From contig QQVP01000119.1 of NCBI GenBank assembly GCA_003389215.1, positions 124,001 through 188,000 of the forward strand: a DNA stretch of 64,000 bases. Reading direction: 5' to 3'. Positions 42,833 through 52,666 of the stretch are shown here, piece after piece. Under the pieces are notes generated by a model. That model saw nothing but the letters and a program-made list of their open reading frames with translations, was not told the DNA's origin and did not search any database. The stretch is from Planctomycetota bacterium (lineage in GTDB: Bacteria > Planctomycetota > Planctomycetia > Pirellulales > UBA7805). A program made the translations under genes and the position numbers. Positions within the stretch are counted from its first letter, which is position 1; each line of letters opens with the position of its first letter.

Positions 42833-45076
42833 TTATTCTGGTTGCACGGCTGTTTCCGACTTCTTAAATGACTGCCCGGTCTTCAAGCCGGCTACAAAGA
42901 CCACCAGCGCCAACGCGCCGAGAAAAAAGATGGTATCGCCGGGAACTCGAAGCCAGCGGAGCGTCTGCATCAAGTCGGTTTGCATGAACTCGCTGCTTCG
43001 CGCGTACCAATAGCCGTGTTCCACCGACGCCTTGGTCTGCAACAGGCCCACCGGCAGCAGACTCAAACAGCACATGGCGAACAGCCCGACGTTCAGTCCC
43101 CAGAACGAAAAGCGCAGCAGGCCGTCTTTCCACTCGCGGGCGGGAATCAACACTCGCAGGCACATCAACATTAGCCCGATGCCCAGCATCCCGTAGACTC
43201 CGAACAAGGCGGCGTGCCCGTGAACGGGCGTTGTGTTCAGGCCCTGCATATAGTACAGCGCGATTGGCGGATTGATCATGAATCCAAACAAACCCGCACC
43301 GACCATGTTCCAAAAAGCCACGGCGATAAAAAAGTAGATGGGCCATTTATATCGCTGAACCCAGGGACTGGTCCGCGAACGCCGCAGATCGCCCATCGCG
43401 TCGAAGCCGACCAGCGTCAGTGGCACGACTTCCAAGGCGCTAAATACCGATCCCCACGCCAACGCCACCGTCGGCGTCCCCGCGAAGTAAAGGTGATGGA
43501 GCGTGCCGATGATGCCGCCGGACAGAAAGATTGTCGCCGACAGCAACGCCGCCGCTGCCGCCAGATTGGGACGGATCAGGTTCAGTCGCATGAAGACAAA
43601 GGCGATGACGGTCGTCGCGAAGACTTCAAAGAACCCTTCGACCCATAAATGGACGACCCACCACCGCCAGTATTCGACGATCGTCAAGTGAGTGTGTTGG
43701 CCCCACGTCAGCCCAGCACCATAGAACAATGCGATCGCGCCGGTGGACACGGCCAGCAGCGCGACAAGTTGCTTTTGGTGTCCCGTTTGCCTGAGCGCCG
43801 GCTGCAGGACGCGCAACATCAACACCAGCCACAGCAGCAGGCCGATCATCAGCAGTATCTGCCAAAACCGCCCCAGATCGACGTATTCGTAGCCTTGATG
43901 ACCGAAGTAGAACGACACAGTGTCGGTCATTTGGTTGTGGACGCTCAGCCATTGGCCGGCCAGCGATCCGACGACAACCACCAGCAATGCACCGAACAAG
44001 ACGTTCACCCCCAGTTGCTGCCCTTTCGGCTCACGATCGCTAACCAACGGTCCAATAAACAGTCCTGCTGCCAACCATGCCGTGGCGATCCAGAACAACC
44101 CCATCTGAATGTGCCACGTGCGCGAGACGCTGTAAGGCAGCCAGTCGGATAGGGGGAAGCCGTAGAACCCATCGCCTTCGACCCCGTAATGCGCGGTGAC
44201 TACGCCCAGTCCCATCTGAACCAGGATCAGGGCGGCAACGACCCAGAAGTATTTGATGGTTGCCCGTTGTGACGGCGTCGCCTCCCAGCGAGCCAGCGGG
44301 TCAGAGTCCAGCGGCAACCCGGCCGTTTCATCCTCCGGCTTGCGCGAAGCGTACCACCATGCCAGCGCCGAAATGCCCGCCAGCAACATGATGATGCTGA
44401 CGCCCGTCCAGACGATGTTGTCGCCGGTCGGGCGGTTGCCAACCAGCGGCTCGTGCGGCCAGTTGTTGGTGTAGCTGGCGATGTCGCCAGGCCGGTCTGC
44501 TGACGCGGCCCAGGAACTCCAGAAGAAGAACGCGGTGAGTTTTCTCAGACGCTCGCTATCCGAAATCGCTCCGGACGGGATTGCGTAGTCCGGGTTTCCG
44601 TCAATGAACACCGTTCGATAGTGTTCCACGTTCGCCGCGAATGCTTCGGCTCGCAACGGGTCGATCGTGAGCGTTCCGGTTTCCGCATCGTAGTTGTTGG
44701 TATGAAATCGCTTCGTCAACCGAGCGGTAAGTTGCCCCTGATACTCTTCGTCAAGCTCATCGAAAGGCTTGTTGAATTCATCGGTGGCCCAGCGTTCGAG
44801 AATGAACACCGCTTCGCGATGCAGATAATCGGCTGTCCAATCAGGAGCGACATAGCTCCCGTGTCCCCAAACGGAACCGACTTCCATGCCGCCCATCGTC
44901 TGCCATACGTTCTGTCCGGCGGTAATCGCGCCGCTATCGATGATGATTTCGCCATCGGTACTAACGACCTTGTCGGGGATTGGCGGCATTTCCTGATAAA
45001 TGCGAGTTCCCACCCAGCCCAGCACCGCGAAGGACACAACCAACACAAGTGCAAAGAGAATCCATAGTCGCCTCAT
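42833..45076 (-). CDS. norZ: quinol-dependent nitric oxide reductase (qNOR)
   Basis: 747 residues from the ATG at 45076; the 75 residues upstream in frame are not part of the family and cross the operator. qNOR reduces 2 NO to N2O using quinol. An N-terminal membrane anchor and periplasmic region ([28 protein letters not shown]) replaces the separate cytochrome subunit NorC, marking the single-subunit type. About 14 membrane helices carry the heme and FeB ligand histidines (e.g. [14 protein letters not shown], and [13 protein letters not shown]). It is first of the minus-strand group with cupin and RIC, and divergent from the Rrf2 gene at 45193. Confidence 0.93.
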   Translation of the reverse strand: MRRLWILFALVLVVSFAVLGWVGTRIYQEMPPIPDKVVSTDGEIIIDSGAITAGQNVWQTMGGMEVGSVWGHGSYVAPDWTADYLHREAVFILERWATDEFNKPFDELDEEYQGQLTARLTKRFHTNNYDAETGTLTIDPLRAEAFAANVEHYRTVFIDGNPDYAIPSGAISDSERLRKLTAFFFWSSWAASADRPGDIASYTNNWPHEPLVGNRPTGDNIVWTGVSIIMLLAGISALAWWYASRKPEDETAGLPLDSDPLARWEATPSQRATIKYFWVVAALILVQMGLGVVTAHYGVEGDGFYGFPLSDWLPYSVSRTWHIQMGLFWIATAWLAAGLFIGPLVSDREPKGQQLGVNVLFGALLVVVVGSLAGQWLSVHNQMTDTVSFYFGHQGYEYVDLGRFWQILLMIGLLLWLVLMLRVLQPALRQTGHQKQLVALLAVSTGAIALFYGAGLTWGQHTHLTIVEYWRWWVVHLWVEGFFEVFATTVIAFVFMRLNLIRPNLAAAAALLSATIFLSGGIIGTLHHLYFAGTPTVALAWGSVFSALEVVPLTLVGFDAMGDLRRSRTSPWVQRYKWPIYFFIAVAFWNMVGAGLFGFMINPPIALYYMQGLNTTPVHGHAALFGVYGMLGIGLMLMCLRVLIPAREWKDGLLRFSFWGLNVGLFAMCCLSLLPVGLLQTKASVEHGYWYARSSEFMQTDLMQTLRWLRVPGDTIFFLGALALVVFVAGLKTGQSFKKSETAVQPE

Positions 45077-45117
45077 TTTTTTCCTCGCAGTGCAGCAAAA
45101 CAGGGCCGACGAGTTAT

Positions 45118-45175
45118 TTCTACATGTCAATATGCAGGATTCTAACGCTTGAATTCTGCACGTCAAGGTGTAGAA
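45118..45175. promoter_or_regulatory. nested dyad, putative Rrf2 operator
   Basis: Two inverted repeats share one centre (45146/45147). The outer is a perfect 7-bp pair TTCTACA (45118-45124) / TGTAGAA (45169-45175). The inner is a 10-nt pair TGCAGGATTC (45133-45142) / GAATTCTGCA (45151-45160) with one mismatch. They fill the gap between divergent qNOR (start 45076) and the Rrf2 gene (start 45193), so a single regulator could control both. It is not a known NsrR consensus by eye. Confidence 0.6.
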
Positions 45176-45192
45176 TGGCGTCGGAGGTGAAA

Positions 45193-45627
45193 ATGTTGCC
45201 GAAGACTGCCGAATACGCTTTGCGGGCGACCGTCTGGTTGGCTCGCACGCCCGACCAGGCGGAATCCGCTGACCAACTTGCGAAGGCAATCCGCGTGCCA
45301 AGGCGCTATCTTCACAAGGTCTTGCAGGATCTGGTAAAGGCGGGCTTGGTCCGATCCCAGTCGGGGCCTGGCGGCGGTTACCGGCTGGACCGCGACCCCG
45401 AAGAGACCACGATCCTCGACGTGATCAATGCGGTCGGTCCGATCGAACGCATCCGCACCTGTCCGCTCGGCCTCGATTCACATACCAGCCTCTGCCCGCT
45501 CCACCAGGAACTCGACAAGGCATACGCCGCGATGGAAGAAGCCTTCTCACGAGTTACGGTCGCCCAGGTACTTAATCAACCCAGCCGAATCTCACCTTTG
45601 TGTGAAGTCGCAGGAGACACTTCCTAG
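45193..45627 (+). CDS. Rrf2-family regulator, NO/redox type
   Basis: 144 residues from the ATG at 45193, which has GGAGGTG just upstream; an ATG at 45175 lies in the dyad. The N-terminal winged helix ([17 protein letters not shown] ... [18 protein letters not shown]) is followed by the sensor loop [16 protein letters not shown] with two Cys 11 residues apart. Rrf2 proteins of the NsrR type bind an Fe-S cluster by three Cys; here only two are clear plus a late Cys. It is divergent from qNOR and near RIC, so NO-responsive repression of that group is likely. Confidence 0.88.
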   Translation: MLPKTAEYALRATVWLARTPDQAESADQLAKAIRVPRRYLHKVLQDLVKAGLVRSQSGPGGGYRLDRDPEETTILDVINAVGPIERIRTCPLGLDSHTSLCPLHQELDKAYAAMEEAFSRVTVAQVLNQPSRISPLCEVAGDTS

Positions 45628-45698
45628 CGAATTCATCCATGGGTCCTCTCGGCCGATCTGTCCAAGGTGCCGCGCAACGGTTCCGAGAGGGCGGGCGA

Positions 45699-47948
45699 TC
45701 ACCTTGCGGCCGTAAGCTCGCATTGCAGGACCGTCCCGACTTCTGCACGCTGGTCGATGTGCAGACGTGCGGCGATCAAGCTCGCACGGTAGTGCATGAT
45801 CCCCAGCCCCAAGCCTTCCGCTTCGCGTGGCATTGCGGCGATTCCGACGCCGTTGTCGAGAACTTCGAGGATCACACGTCCGCCATCCGCTCTCAGCGAC
45901 AGGTCAATTCGATCGCCTCGCGAGTGCTTCAAGGCATTATTGACCGCCTCTTGGGCAATGCGATAAAGATGCATGGCAGTCGAGTTGTCAGGAATATGGA
46001 CATCATCGCTGCACACGAAGTGACAGGACATTTTCTGCGCCGCGTTCACACGACCTGTGAGGTCTTCTAGCGACGCACGCAGTCCTTCCGAGTCCACCAT
46101 CACAGGCATCAGCCCTTGAACGACTTCCCGCAGCCGGTGCTGCGTGTCTTTTAAGCCGGCACTGATTTTCTGAGCGAGCTGGCCGGTGGCCTGCGTCTTG
46201 TCGGGCAACGCGGCCAGCAAGTTTTGCGTCATGTAGTTCAAGCCGGTCAACTCTTGCCCCACGCCGTCGTGCAGATCCTGCCCGATGCGAGTTTGTTCCT
46301 GAGCGGCGATGTCGAGAACCTGGCGTTGCAGTGCCTTGCGGTCGGTCAGGTCGCGGATGACGCCGGTGAACAATCCCAATTCCTTGACTTCGCTGACTGC
46401 TAAGTCAATCGGGAAAGTCGATCCGTCTCTCCGGCACGCGACAACCTCACGACCGATGCCGATGATCTTTGCTTCGCCTGTTGCTAGGTATTGCGAAATG
46501 TAGCCGTCGTGCTCCGCGGAGTAAGGAGTCGGCATCAGCACGCTCACGTTCTTCCCCACCAATTCGCGCTCGGCGTAGCCAAACATCTTCTCCGTAGCCG
46601 GATTGACGGCCTCGATGATGCCGTGCCTGTCGATCGTGATCACAGCGTCGGCGGCCGTGTTGAGGATCGCACGCAGCCGCTGTTCGCTGGCGAGCACCCG
46701 TTCCTCGGCACGTTTGCGATCCGTGATGTCCACCCCAATCCCGCCGACGTATCGGATGCCGGACGCATCCTGGAAAGGGAATTTGAACGCCCACCAGGCG
46801 CAATGTGTGCCGTCTGGATTGGGAGTTTCTTCGACAACCTCCAGGACTTCTCCCGTGGCAAGCACCTGTTGATCGTTCCGCCTAAAGTTATCGGCGATCT
46901 CCTGCGGCCAGATGTCGAAGTCCGTCTTCCCGCACCAGTCAGCCAACTCCACGCCGAATCGTTGCTCATAGGTTCTGCTCAGGTACACGTAGTGCCCCTG
47001 CGAGTCTTTCATCCAGGCAATGGTCGGACTGTTGTCCATGAACGATCGGAAACGCTCCTCACTTTCGACCAGCGCCCGTTCGGCCTCTTTCCGCGCCGTC
47101 ACGTCGCGGACCAGAGCGCACATGAACTCCTCGTTGGCGAACTGGAAATAGCCGCAGGAGACTTCCACGGGGGTCACTTCACCGTCTTTCGTCAGGCAAC
47201 GCCTTTCTATAAGCAACGAGCGATCGGACTTTGCCCGCTTCCAAAACCCTATCCACTCAGTGGGCGACATGTCGGGATCGAAATCGGGGACATGCAGGTT
47301 GAGCAACTCGTCGCGAACGTAGCCCGTGAGTCGGCAAGCGGCGTCATTGATAAAAAACACCCGCCCCTCCGGCCTGATCCAGAAGATCGCGTCCTGGCTG
47401 TGGTCGATTGTGAACTGCGTCTGGCGTAGCGTGCGGTTTGCCGCTTCAAGTTCTTCAGTTCGTTGGGCGACGCGCTCTTCGAGCGTCTCGTTCAATTGGC
47501 GCAGGGCCAGTTCGGCCTGCTTACGTTCGGTGATGTCGCGGACCAGGCCATCGTACGAAACTAGCTTGCCTTGAGAGTCGCGATGGGGAACGCAGGTGTT
47601 CATGACCCATCGCACGGCCCCATCCTTGCGGCGAACGCGGTGTTCGATCGGCGGCGCGTCTTTTCCAGAAAGGATGCGGGCCGCTTGCTCCTCGACGGCC
47701 GCACGGTCTTCCTCCGGCACCATGGCGATCCACAGCAGGCGATTGGCCGCGAACTCTTCGGGCGTGTAGCCGGTCACCGCGACGCAATTTGGCCCGTGCG
47801 ATGTCTCCGCTGGCCGACCGTTTTCCACCCGCACGGTGAAGATGTAGTCGGTCACCGCTTCGATTAGGCGGCGGTAGCGCAGTTCGCTTTCCGCGATGTC
47901 CTGCCGGCCAGCTTGCGGCTGTTCTGCAAGTGTTGTCTCGCCGTCCAT
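45699..47948 (-). CDS. multi-PAS sensor histidine kinase (HisKA_3 type)
   Basis: 749 residues from the ATG at 47948. Four PAS domains with PAC motifs follow in series (about 20-140, 160-290, 285-410 and 410-530). The fourth resembles FixL (KNVSVLMPTPYSAEHDGYI, GIGREV) but the position of FixL's heme-binding His in FPMHLS is Asp here (FPIDLA), so heme binding is doubtful. The kinase core is NarX-like: phospho-His in DLHDGVGQEL, N-box NALKHSRGD, and G-boxes DNGVGI and GLGLGIM. The partner regulator is probably the NarL-type gene at 38859. No membrane segment is seen, so it senses cytoplasmic signals. Confidence 0.9.
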   Translation of the reverse strand: MDGETTLAEQPQAGRQDIAESELRYRRLIEAVTDYIFTVRVENGRPAETSHGPNCVAVTGYTPEEFAANRLLWIAMVPEEDRAAVEEQAARILSGKDAPPIEHRVRRKDGAVRWVMNTCVPHRDSQGKLVSYDGLVRDITERKQAELALRQLNETLEERVAQRTEELEAANRTLRQTQFTIDHSQDAIFWIRPEGRVFFINDAACRLTGYVRDELLNLHVPDFDPDMSPTEWIGFWKRAKSDRSLLIERRCLTKDGEVTPVEVSCGYFQFANEEFMCALVRDVTARKEAERALVESEERFRSFMDNSPTIAWMKDSQGHYVYLSRTYEQRFGVELADWCGKTDFDIWPQEIADNFRRNDQQVLATGEVLEVVEETPNPDGTHCAWWAFKFPFQDASGIRYVGGIGVDITDRKRAEERVLASEQRLRAILNTAADAVITIDRHGIIEAVNPATEKMFGYAERELVGKNVSVLMPTPYSAEHDGYISQYLATGEAKIIGIGREVVACRRDGSTFPIDLAVSEVKELGLFTGVIRDLTDRKALQRQVLDIAAQEQTRIGQDLHDGVGQELTGLNYMTQNLLAALPDKTQATGQLAQKISAGLKDTQHRLREVVQGLMPVMVDSEGLRASLEDLTGRVNAAQKMSCHFVCSDDVHIPDNSTAMHLYRIAQEAVNNALKHSRGDRIDLSLRADGGRVILEVLDNGVGIAAMPREAEGLGLGIMHYRASLIAARLHIDQRAEVGTVLQCELTAAR

Positions 47949-48203
47949 TTTTCAACTCCGCTTCGGTCTCGCCTGCCGAACTCTCCATTGCACACTGTGA
48001 TTTTACCAGTCCGCAAGAGTGCCGCTGGCGCGCCAGGCGAGAATGGCGGATTCCGCCAGGCGCGGTTTGGCGCGCGTCTCGATTTTGACTGGTATTGCTC
48101 CATGGGATAATCGACAAACTTCACGTTCCATTGAGGTTAGGAACGCCAGTTTCGTCAACCTCAACCATGAACCGAACTACGCCGACAGGAAGATGAAATC
48201 GCC

Positions 48204-48668
48204 ATGAAGCCACGACTGTTGATCGCCGAATCAGACGTATGCCTGGCCGACGATTATCGGCACTTCTTCTGGAAACGAGGCTTCGACGTAGAAACGGCCG
48301 ACGATGGACTGCAATGTTTGGACATGCTCCAACAATGTCCGCCCCACGCATTGATCCTGGACTATGACCTTGCCTGGGGCGGTGGTGACGGCGTGCTGGC
48401 TCGGATGCGCGAGGACTGCCACCTGACGTCCATTCCAGTGCTTGTCATTACGGACAGTGCGTCGGTGCATGTCAATGGATCGGCCCGCCACGCCTTGGGT
48501 GGCGCGCCGGTCGTCGCCTGTTTTCGCAAACCGTTCCGCATGGAATCACTCTGGAGCGCACTCAGCGTCGAAATACCGGAATTGGCCACCGAACAGTTTC
48601 TGGCGGAGGCGGAATGCCTGCTGCCGCTCGTCCGCGAGCAATTCGATACAGGGCTGCTGGTGCATTGA
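48204..48668 (+). CDS. single-domain response regulator
   Basis: 154 residues from the ATG at 48204. Receiver domain alone: N-terminal strand LLIAESDVCLADD, phospho-Asp in LILDYDLAWGGGDG, Thr/Ser in VLVITDSAS, Lys in CFRKPFRME. A short C-terminal helix (LAEAECLLPLVREQ) has no output domain. It heads a plus-strand group with BON and CsrA proteins. Confidence 0.85.
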   Translation: MKPRLLIAESDVCLADDYRHFFWKRGFDVETADDGLQCLDMLQQCPPHALILDYDLAWGGGDGVLARMREDCHLTSIPVLVITDSASVHVNGSARHALGGAPVVACFRKPFRMESLWSALSVEIPELATEQFLAEAECLLPLVREQFDTGLLVH

Positions 48669-48678
48669 GGAGAAGGGC

Positions 48679-48966
48679 ATGAATGACGCAAAGAGCGTTG
48701 TGCGAACGAAGGTCGAACAGCACGGCTCCGAAAGCTCGCCGCATCCAAGTCGTTCAGCAGACGAAGCGGTCGCAGCAGCGGCTCAGAAACGGTTTTCGGA
48801 AAGTTCTTATTTCGCGCTGCGTGGCGTATCGTGCGAATACCACGAGGGCATGTTCGTGCTGCGGGGCGCCGTGCCTTCCTTTCACATGAAGCAACTTGCC
48901 CAAGAACTTGTGCGCAAGATCGAGGGAGTCGGCGCGGTCGTCAACGCGCTGGAAGTTAAGGACTAA
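48679..48966 (+). CDS. BON-domain protein
   Basis: 95 residues from the ATG at 48679, with GAGGAGAAG upstream. Polar N-terminus of about 35 residues, then one BON domain (YFALRGVSCEYHEGMFVLRG ... VRKIEGVGAVVNALEV, quoted in parts). BON domains bind phospholipid or ligands. No signal peptide. It starts 10 bp after the receiver gene and leads to csrA. Confidence 0.75.
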   Translation: MNDAKSVVRTKVEQHGSESSPHPSRSADEAVAAAAQKRFSESSYFALRGVSCEYHEGMFVLRGAVPSFHMKQLAQELVRKIEGVGAVVNALEVKD

Positions 48967-48996
48967 CCCAACGGAAGATCTTTTTCAGGAGGAAAA

Positions 48997-49227
48997 ATGA
49001 TGTTGGTACTTGGCCGCAGGACAGGCGAACAGATTGTGATTGGTGACGATGTTGAGTTGGTGGTGGTGAGCGTTCGAGGCGATCGGGTGAAACTCGGTTT
49101 CCGAGCGCCCCAGGACGTCGCGATTCACCGCGAAGAAGTTTACAAGAGAGCCAGAGAGGAGCAAGACAGCATCCAAGCGAACCCGACTTCACCAGCAAAA
49201 CGTCCGGTTTCCACGGCTGTTGCCTGA
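48997..49227 (+). CDS. csrA: carbon storage regulator CsrA
   Basis: 76 residues from the ATG at 48997 (or 49000), with CAGGAGG. Canonical CsrA: MLVLGRRTGEQIVIGDDVEL, GDRVKLGFRAPQDVAIHREEVY, including the conserved Arg44 region. CsrA binds GGA motifs in mRNA leaders to control translation. It is flanked by receivers and BON proteins in one run, an unusual neighbourhood. Confidence 0.93.
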   Translation: MMLVLGRRTGEQIVIGDDVELVVVSVRGDRVKLGFRAPQDVAIHREEVYKRAREEQDSIQANPTSPAKRPVSTAVA

Positions 49228-49238
49228 CAACAACTCCG

Positions 49239-49622
49239 ATGACCATCAAGCTATTGATTGCTGATGACAACGCTCGCGTGCGCGAAAGCCTTGTACGGCT
49301 GCTCGCAGGGGACGGCATCGACGTGCTCGAAGCAGACACGTGCCGCCAAGCAATCAGCTTGGCGAGCCGGCCGGATGTGGATGCCGTGCTGCTGGATATC
49401 AATATGCCCGACGGCAGCGGACTGGAGGCGCTGGCCGCGATCAAGCAGAACTGCCCCGACTTGCCGGTCATAATGCATTCGGAGCACGATCGGTCCAGCT
49501 ACGCGTCGCGGGCTCGCCAGCGGGGCGCGGCGGCATATTTGGTGAAAGGAGTGGACAAGGTCGAGTTGTTGGAAGCCATCGACGAGGCAATTCGTCGTGC
49601 CAGAGAGGTTTCATTGCCATGA
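49239..49622 (+). CDS. single-domain response regulator
   Basis: 127 residues from the ATG at 49239, 11 bp after csrA. Receiver with LLIADDNARVRES, phospho-Asp in AVLLDINMPDGSG, Thr-position Ser in VIMHSEHDRS and Lys in AYLVKGVDK. No output domain. The stop overlaps the next BON gene (ATGA at 49619-49622). Confidence 0.87.
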   Translation: MTIKLLIADDNARVRESLVRLLAGDGIDVLEADTCRQAISLASRPDVDAVLLDINMPDGSGLEALAAIKQNCPDLPVIMHSEHDRSSYASRARQRGAAAYLVKGVDKVELLEAIDEAIRRAREVSLP

Positions 49623-49942
49623 AGCTCATGAACGAAACACAACGGCAGGCGCCTTTTGTTGCCGAGGACTCCGCGGAGCAAGTTTTCGCAGATCGCGAAG
49701 CCGCAACTGCTGTCGATGCTCAAGTCCGCGGTCGTCTTGCAGACTGCCGGTTTGCATTCTTTGTGAATCAAGTGACGTGGCACTTCGACGACGGCGTGCT
49801 GACTCTCGAAGGTCGCGTGCGAACGGAACATTTGAAGTGTGCGTTGGCGTCACTGCTTCGTGACATCCAACACGTCGAGCAAATCATAGATCGCGTAGAT
49901 GTAGTCAGTTCGACTGGCGTGAGTCGTATCCAACCCAAGTGA
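49619..49942 (+). CDS. BON-domain protein
   Basis: 107 residues from the ATG at 49619, coupled to the receiver gene by ATGA overlap. Polar N-terminus of about 35 residues and one BON domain (WHFDDGVLTLEGRVRTEH, VEQIIDRVDVV), similar in layout to 48679-48966. No signal peptide. It ends the plus-strand run. Confidence 0.75.
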   Translation: MKLMNETQRQAPFVAEDSAEQVFADREAATAVDAQVRGRLADCRFAFFVNQVTWHFDDGVLTLEGRVRTEHLKCALASLLRDIQHVEQIIDRVDVVSSTGVSRIQPK

Positions 49943-49966
49943 TTTGCGCCAATTGGACAACCCGCG

Positions 49967-52648
49967 CTATCCCAATTTCAGTGGCAGGCATACTTCGATC
50001 ACGTCTTCCTCCGATTGCTCCGCAAGTTGGAAGCCGAACTTCTCAGCCAGCGCCAGCATTCGCGTGTTGTGCGCCAACACATGGCCGATGATCCGCGATG
50101 TACCACGCTCGCGGCAGTAGTCGATTAGCTTTTGCAACAGGATTGATCCAAGGCCCTTGCCCTTGAGTTCCGATCGCACAACGATTGCGAACTCCGCACT
50201 GATGTTGTCTGGATCGGCAATCACTCGTGCTACGCCCAGTGTTTCCAGTTCCCCATTTTCGTTCGGCCGAGTCGCAATGAATGCCATCTCGCGCTCGTAG
50301 TCGATTTGGGTGTAGCGAGCGAGTTCGCTATGGACGGGCTCGCGAAGAAGGCCAAAGAATCGGAACCGAATGTCGTCAGGATGGAGCTTCGTAAACAACT
50401 CGCGATGCGAGGGTTCATCCTCTGGCCGTATCGGCCGTATCGTGAGAGGCCGATTGTCGAACGTGATTTCCTCTTCCAGCCCGCGCGGGTAGGGGCGGAT
50501 GGCAAGGCGCCGCGAGCCTGTGGTTTCCGCCCGCACGACCCTCAACCGCGCATCTAGTGCGAGCACACCGGTCTCGTCTGCCAGCAGCGGGTTGATGTCA
50601 AGCTCGGCCACTTCGGGGATGTCGGAAATAAGCTGAGATACCTGGATGATCGTTCGGTAGATGTCGGCCAGATCCGCAGGCGGGCGATGGCGATATCCGG
50701 CAAGCAACTTGGAAACGCGAGTCCGCGACACGAGTTCTCGTGCCAGGGGCACATTCAAAGGCGGCAGCGTAACCGCCCGATCGCCGATCACTTCGACGGC
50801 CGTTCCGCCCTGTCCAAAAAGCACGACGGGACCGAAAATTGGATCTTCGCTGGCACCTACGATTAGCTCGTGGGCGTCGGGCCGCCGCGCCATTGCTTGC
50901 ACGGTGAAGCCATCGACGCGCGCCGCTGGTTTTAGCTGCTCGATTCTGCCCAACATCGCGGCGACTGCGGCCTCGACTTGCTCGGCGGACTCCAAATCCA
51001 GCGCAACGCCTCCGACATCGGATTTATGCGTGATGTTCGGTGAAAGAATCTTCACGGCGACAGGGAATCCGATCTCCGCAGCCAGCCGTACGCAATGCTT
51101 GGCATCCTTCCCGATCCGAGTTTCGACCGTAGAAATCCGATAGGCCGCCAGAATTGCTTTCGCATCCGGTTCCGTCAAGAGATCGTGACCCGCGGCAAGG
51201 TTACGCTCGATTATCTGCCGCGCTGTCGCTACGTCCGGCGTGAAATCTTCGGACACCGAGGGCGGTGTTTCCATCAGCGTCTCTTGATTGCGGCGATAAT
51301 CGACGATTTGGATGAAAGCGTTTACCGCGTCCTCCGGTGTGTCGTAGGTGGGAATCCCGGCTTGGGCGAAAGTCCGCCTGGCCTTGGCGACTGCATCTCC
51401 ACCCAACCAGCAGGCAAACAACGGCTTCCGCGTCTCCTTGATGTCCGGAACCAGGGCCTCCGCCAGTGAATCGCTGGGGACAATTGCAGTCGGAGCATGG
51501 ATGAACAAAATGGCATCCGTATCGGCATCGCGCGATAGAATCCCTAGCGCATCGCGGTATCGCTCGGCGGGTGCATCGCCGATGATGTCCACGGGGTTTC
51601 CTTTGGACCAGGTGGCTGGCAGCACCGCATCGAGCGCGTTCATGGTCTGCTCAGACAGACCAGCGATTCGGGCGCCGCGGGCAATCGCCACATCCGTTGC
51701 CATCACGCCTGGGCCGCCGCCGTTCGTCAGGATAGCCAGCCGATCTCCGAGAACAGGTTTCGCTCGACCTAACGTCTCAACCGCGTCGAACAAGTCCTCG
51801 ATCGAATACACCCGCAGCATTCCCGCGCGTCGGATTGCGGCATCGTAGACATTGTCCGATCCAGCCAGCGCTCCGGTGTGTGAGGCCGCGGCCTTGGCTC
51901 CTTCGGCGACTCGGCCCGCCTTGAGCACGATGACCGGTTTGTTGCGTGCCGCCGCGCGTGCTGCCGACATGAACTTGCGGGCATGTTTGATCGATTCAAT
52001 GTAGAGCAGGATGGATCGCGTCGTGGGCTCACTGCCAAGGAAGTCAAGGACGTCACCGAAGTCGACATCGGCGCTGTTGCCCAATGAGACGAAGTGCGAG
52101 AAACCGATTTCCTTGGTCCTCGCCCAGTCGAGTACCGCGGTGGCCAAAGCGCCTGACTGGGAAACGAAAGCGATCTTTCCCGCCTCAATCGTCGCGTGCG
52201 CGAAACTCGCGTTCAGACCAATCGTGGGAATGATCAGACCCACGCAGTTGGGACCCAAGACGCGCAGCATGTGCGATCGGGCCGCTTCCAGCATGCTCTG
52301 CTGAAACGTCTTGCCTGTCCGTTCCTCACGCGCTCCCAAACCGGCCGTAAGAACAACCGCCGCCTTCGTGCCCCGCTCGCCAAGTTCAGCGATCAAGCCA
52401 GGCACCGTTCGCGGAGGCGTACAAATGACGGCAAGGTCGGGCGTTCTGGGCAACTCTGCAACGTTGGGCCAGGCGAGAACGCCGCACACCGCATCATACT
52501 TCGGATTGACCGGCATGATCGGCCCCTCGAAGCCGCCGGCCAACAGGTTCTTCATCACGGTTGCACCGACGCTGCGCGGTCGCCGTGACGCGCCGATGAC
52601 GGCGATGGATTCGGGCAGAAACAGGTGGTCCAGGTTGCGAATGCTCAT
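49967..52648 (-). CDS. ADP-forming acetyl-CoA synthetase fused to GNAT domain
   Basis: 893 residues from the ATG at 52648. Order: CoA-binding domain (VIGASRRPRSVGATV), succinyl-CoA-ligase-like domains with AASHTGALAGSD (conserved His region) and ILTNGGGPGVMATD, ATP-grasp region (VAVKILSPNITHKSDVGGV), and a C-terminal GNAT acetyltransferase (SELKGKGLGSILLQKLIDY). It converts acyl-CoA + ADP + Pi to acid + CoA + ATP. With the phosphoketolase and acetate kinase upstream on the strand it fits acetate metabolism, and the GNAT part may acetylate a protein as in Pat-like enzymes. It is the last gene of the minus-strand run. Confidence 0.92.
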   Translation of the reverse strand: MSIRNLDHLFLPESIAVIGASRRPRSVGATVMKNLLAGGFEGPIMPVNPKYDAVCGVLAWPNVAELPRTPDLAVICTPPRTVPGLIAELGERGTKAAVVLTAGLGAREERTGKTFQQSMLEAARSHMLRVLGPNCVGLIIPTIGLNASFAHATIEAGKIAFVSQSGALATAVLDWARTKEIGFSHFVSLGNSADVDFGDVLDFLGSEPTTRSILLYIESIKHARKFMSAARAAARNKPVIVLKAGRVAEGAKAAASHTGALAGSDNVYDAAIRRAGMLRVYSIEDLFDAVETLGRAKPVLGDRLAILTNGGGPGVMATDVAIARGARIAGLSEQTMNALDAVLPATWSKGNPVDIIGDAPAERYRDALGILSRDADTDAILFIHAPTAIVPSDSLAEALVPDIKETRKPLFACWLGGDAVAKARRTFAQAGIPTYDTPEDAVNAFIQIVDYRRNQETLMETPPSVSEDFTPDVATARQIIERNLAAGHDLLTEPDAKAILAAYRISTVETRIGKDAKHCVRLAAEIGFPVAVKILSPNITHKSDVGGVALDLESAEQVEAAVAAMLGRIEQLKPAARVDGFTVQAMARRPDAHELIVGASEDPIFGPVVLFGQGGTAVEVIGDRAVTLPPLNVPLARELVSRTRVSKLLAGYRHRPPADLADIYRTIIQVSQLISDIPEVAELDINPLLADETGVLALDARLRVVRAETTGSRRLAIRPYPRGLEEEITFDNRPLTIRPIRPEDEPSHRELFTKLHPDDIRFRFFGLLREPVHSELARYTQIDYEREMAFIATRPNENGELETLGVARVIADPDNISAEFAIVVRSELKGKGLGSILLQKLIDYCRERGTSRIIGHVLAHNTRMLALAEKFGFQLAEQSEEDVIEVCLPLKLG

Positions 52649-52666
52649 GCGTGCTAATCTTCCACT

